A stretch of DNA of 8,431 nucleotides from Pseudomonadota bacterium. GTDB lineage: Bacteria; Pseudomonadota; Gammaproteobacteria; Pseudomonadales; Oleiphilaceae. The notes beneath the pieces were generated by a model, which was not told where the DNA came from, did no database searches, and saw only the letters and a list, made by a program, of their open reading frames with translations. Positions 6,581 through 8,431 of this stretch are shown here, piece after piece (position 1 is the first letter of the stretch; each line of letters opens with the position of its first letter). The translations under genes and the position numbers were made by a program. The stretch spans positions 1-8,431 of the forward strand of contig JAEZAA010000124.1 in the NCBI GenBank assembly GCA_023430625.1, in the 5' to 3' direction.

Positions 6581-6598
6581 TACTAGTTTAGTCGGGAA
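6570..6598 (-). promoter_or_regulatory. Candidate sigma-70 promoter for the HD-GYP gene
   Basis: On the minus strand TTCCCG (6598-6593) and TATACA (6575-6570) are 17 bases apart, matching 3 of 6 and 4 of 6 consensus positions. The transcription start would fall near 6563, about 80 bases before the ATG. The match is modest; spacing, local AT-richness and the overlapping inverted repeat support it. Confidence 0.4.
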
Positions 6599-6641
6599 CT
6601 GAAAGGGCGTCACAGAATGGTGCGTTCGCTTTGTAAAGGAT

Positions 6642-7403
6642 TTAAATAGATTGCGGCACCTCTTTGCCGACCGGGAGAATGGTCTGCCAGAAAAAGCCAT
6701 TCTGGAATGCCATGCAAAAGAAGATGATCACGGCGACCTCGTCCTGAAAGGTGTAATCCCCCGCCACTAAAAAAGCGCTGAAGGTCATGGGGGCGACGAT
6801 CAACGCCTTGATGCATTTGCGGATATTGATGCAGCCCCGCAACGACAGATGCTGCCCGCGTTCCACCTCGTCATAGGCCACCTTGCCGACCATGCCGAGC
6901 ACGATGCTGACGAAGGCGCCAAACATCAGCAGCGATATGTTGAAGCCGGGTACGCCTTGGTTGGCGATGTCGGCTTCTGCTTCGGGGCTTTCCGCCGGGG
7001 AATCCTGGGCAAACGCCGGCGTCAGCAGCGAGAAACGAATGGTTGGCGCAGGCGAGCGGGATTCGGCCGCAGGCTCTATCAGATCGGCAAACACCCAGCC
7101 GGCCCGACGTCCCTCAAACTCGATGCGGTACCACTGCTTCTTATCGAAGAACAAGCCGACCGATGTGCTCTTGCAGATGCGCACCGGCGTATCCGCCGGT
7201 AGCTTCTCGATGACTTTTCCCATCCGCCACCCCTCGCCGGAGGTAAAGGTCGGCGCGCTGGCATGCACGGTCGTGGGTGCGATGGTGCGGGCTTCGGTCG
7301 TACATTGGGCGTGCGCGCCGGATGCGAGCAAACCCGAGCAAAAAACCAAGAGGAACATCAACGTCTGCAGGTGAAGACGAGGCAGGTCGTTCAGCATGGT
7401 CAT
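6642..7403 (-). CDS. Exported SH3-like domain protein with three C-terminal membrane segments
   Basis: The product is 253 aa. The ATG at 7403 is chosen because GGAGG (complement of 7411-7415) lies 7 bases upstream; an upstream in-frame ATG at 7433 would put that site inside the gene. Residues 1-32 form a signal peptide ending AHA. Residues about 46-110 resemble a bacterial SH3 domain (EGWRMGKVIEKLPADTPVRICKS, then WYRIEFEGRRAGWVFADLIEP), usually periplasmic and often ligand- or cell-wall-binding. A Pro/Ala/Glu linker (112-148) follows, then hydrophobic segments at about 154-175, 198-214 and 222-243. So the SH3 part should face the periplasm, tethered to the inner membrane. Residues 124-134 (FSLLTPAFAQD) resemble a second signal-peptidase site. 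I do not recognise a named family. It lies upstream of the HD-GYP gene on the same strand with about 157 bases between them, and no terminator is visible between the two. Confidence 0.72.
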   Translation of the reverse strand: MTMLNDLPRLHLQTLMFLLVFCSGLLASGAHAQCTTEARTIAPTTVHASAPTFTSGEGWRMGKVIEKLPADTPVRICKSTSVGLFFDKKQWYRIEFEGRRAGWVFADLIEPAAESRSPAPTIRFSLLTPAFAQDSPAESPEAEADIANQGVPGFNISLLMFGAFVSIVLGMVGKVAYDEVERGQHLSLRGCINIRKCIKALIVAPMTFSAFLVAGDYTFQDEVAVIIFFCMAFQNGFFWQTILPVGKEVPQSI

Positions 7404-7538
7404 GATCAACCCTCCGTGTTCTGGAAGGATCATCTACCAATGCTACAGTGAAGGACCTGAGTGAGTGGGGCATGTCGTATCGAGTTTCTCCGCACCCATG
7501 CTAGAGTGGGCGCCGAAACATTTGTGAGGGAATGGGAT

Positions 7539-7871
7539 ATGGAATGTCCAAATATCGGAAATATAAAATTTTCCACGACGAGCGTTGACGCAATTGAAGA
7601 CATTAGACGCAGGACGGCACTGAGTGAAAAGCTGGTTAAATTTATTGGTGCGGCTCATGTGCTGAACATCTTTTTTGGCAATGGAATGCTGGAGGCGACC
7701 TACTCGCTGTACTCCACTGATTTTGAACAGATGGCCGATGGCATGAAGTCGGTACCGATCATTGTCCGGGGTAGAATCATGAGGATCGCGGAAGAAACCT
7801 ATTTGATGGTTTCGGATCACAAGGAAAAGCAATTCTGGCGGGCCGTTGCGTCGGGATGCAGCCTTCACTAA
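7539..7871 (+). CDS. Hypothetical protein, 110 aa
   Basis: I do not recognise this protein. The ATG at 7539 is chosen because GAGGG (7526-7530) lies 8 bases upstream; a GTG at 7461 would add 26 residues without a ribosome site. It has no signal peptide and no membrane segment and should be cytoplasmic. The predicted pattern is an N-terminal helix (SVDAIEDIRRRTALSEKLVKFIG), a mixed middle, then a beta-rich stretch (SVPIIVRGRIMRIAEETYLMVSDH, described here in parts: residues about 69-83 and 84-92), which loosely recalls small beta-barrel folds. Codon use is more AT-rich than in the nos/nor genes. Its stop codon shares a base with the ribosome site of the next gene, so the two are probably co-transcribed. 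The region 7404-7538, shared with the divergent SH3 gene, shows no promoter I can defend. Confidence 0.6.
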   Translation: MECPNIGNIKFSTTSVDAIEDIRRRTALSEKLVKFIGAAHVLNIFFGNGMLEATYSLYSTDFEQMADGMKSVPIIVRGRIMRIAEETYLMVSDHKEKQFWRAVASGCSLH

Positions 7872-7876
7872 AGGAG
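7871..7876 (+). promoter_or_regulatory. Strong ribosome binding site that sets the start of the next gene
   Basis: AAGGAG lies 7 bases before the ATG at 7884; its first A is also the last base of the preceding TAA stop. A GTG at 7881 sits only 4 bases away and is less likely to be used. The overlap suggests coupled translation of the two genes. Confidence 0.65.
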
Positions 7877-7883
7877 TTATGTG

Positions 7884-8405
7884 ATGAAAGTGTTTTATTT
7901 GCTGGCGGCGCTCTTCTTCTCTGCCCTGGGGCATGCGAAAGAGAAGACTCCGACCGCGACTGAGCTTGAAGCCTTTGCGAGAGCAAACAACGAATTCAAT
8001 CGCAGTCTGGTGAATCTCACTAACAGGGAAAAGTACTGTAAAGAATCCGCAACCATTCTTCCTGCCAATACCTTTCAGGGCTTGAATATAAGCCCGGCGG
8101 AAAAGAAAACGGCACTTCGTTATTACTACCTCAAGGCTTCCGCTGACTGTTCGGACACGGCTTTGCGAGACTATCTTGTTTCGTCTGGGATATTAACCGC
8201 GATGCTCTATCCCGTGGACCCGGACAGAGCGAGCACCCTACAAGAGAGCCAGGAGTTAATCCTGGATACCCAGGTTCGGCTGCTTGAGGTCGGGATCGAA
8301 TATGAACGTTTGGACGAGGGCTTGCGGGAGTCGCTTGAAAAGATCGATGACCTGGAAAAACCATTCAAGCTGATCGAGTCGTCCGACGCCTTGGGATTGA
8401 AGTAA
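7884..8405 (+). CDS. Hypothetical exported protein, 173 aa
   Basis: I do not recognise this protein. It opens with a clean signal peptide, MKVFYLLAALFFSALGHA, with probable cleavage after Ala18, so it should be periplasmic or secreted. The mature part has only two cysteines, Cys52 and Cys89, which could form a disulfide, and is otherwise mostly helical and charged. The C-terminal third (about 117-165) is rich in Leu, Glu and Arg and may form a long helix or coiled coil. It follows the 110 aa gene by 12 bases and probably shares its transcript. Base composition is also more AT-rich than the left part of the window. A periplasmic partner, stress protein or secreted factor are all possible; no catalytic motif is visible. 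Confidence 0.65.
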   Translation: MKVFYLLAALFFSALGHAKEKTPTATELEAFARANNEFNRSLVNLTNREKYCKESATILPANTFQGLNISPAEKKTALRYYYLKASADCSDTALRDYLVSSGILTAMLYPVDPDRASTLQESQELILDTQVRLLEVGIEYERLDEGLRESLEKIDDLEKPFKLIESSDALGLK

Positions 8406-8411
8406 TCTTCC

Positions 8412-8431
8412 GTGCCGGCTCTAGCCGGCAC
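8412..8431 (+). terminator. Hairpin after the exported-protein gene, likely terminator cut by window edge
   Basis: GTGCCGGC (8412-8419) pairs with GCCGGCAC (8424-8431) around TCTA. It begins 6 bases after the stop codon. Any T-run would lie beyond the window, so its terminator role cannot be confirmed. Confidence 0.6.

Noticed and set aside
7401..7415. FNR-type half-site TTGAT at the start of the SH3-domain gene (minus strand)
   Set aside because: The second half-site does not match (ACCAT instead of ATCAA) and it overlaps the start codon.
7539..8405. Toxin/immunity or effector/immunity pair
   Set aside because: Gene size and pairing allow the idea, but no toxin motif, secretion-system gene or typical immunity feature is visible, so I do not claim it.

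Overview
The window looks like a chromosomal piece of a GC-rich, Gram-negative proteobacterium that can denitrify. A gammaproteobacterium is my best guess, but the sequence shown cannot fix the genus. The evidence is the 3' end of a nitrous oxide reductase (nos) cluster, a quinol-type nitric oxide reductase, a lipoprotein with a lipobox, an outer-membrane beta-barrel ending in Phe, and Shine-Dalgarno sites close to AGGAG.

Left part (1-5294, all + strand): a nosY permease cut off by the window edge; a strong intergenic hairpin; nosL, a copper-binding lipoprotein; a 279-base control region; norZ (759 aa quinol-dependent NO reductase) closed by a good intrinsic terminator; then a 355 aa outer-membrane protein rich in Met and His. 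NorZ makes N2O from NO. NosY and NosL belong to the machinery that matures the copper enzyme converting N2O to N2. The Met/His-rich barrel may handle copper at the outer membrane. The norZ upstream region carries an FNR/DNR-type box followed by two tandem 11-1-11 palindromes that match the NsrR consensus well. This suggests activation under low oxygen or NO, together with repression relieved by NO.

Middle (5318-7403, - strand): a degenerate HD-GYP protein that has lost the HD metal-binding pair but keeps HHE...DGSGYP, and upstream of it an exported SH3-like protein with three C-terminal membrane segments. The HD-GYP gene and the outer-membrane gene converge on one bidirectional hairpin that contains the HD-GYP stop codon. 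The HD-GYP gene has its own candidate promoter, with an inverted AGTACC repeat over the -10.

Right part (7539-8431, + strand): two small unrecognised genes, closely spaced and visibly more AT-rich than the nos/nor part. One encodes a cytoplasmic 110 aa protein, the other an exported 173 aa protein with two cysteines. A hairpin follows at the window edge.

The points most worth a second look are the layered norZ promoter and the methionine ladder in the outer-membrane protein. I see no tRNA, rRNA, insertion sequence, CRISPR array or origin, and no gene-free stretch longer than 300 bases.
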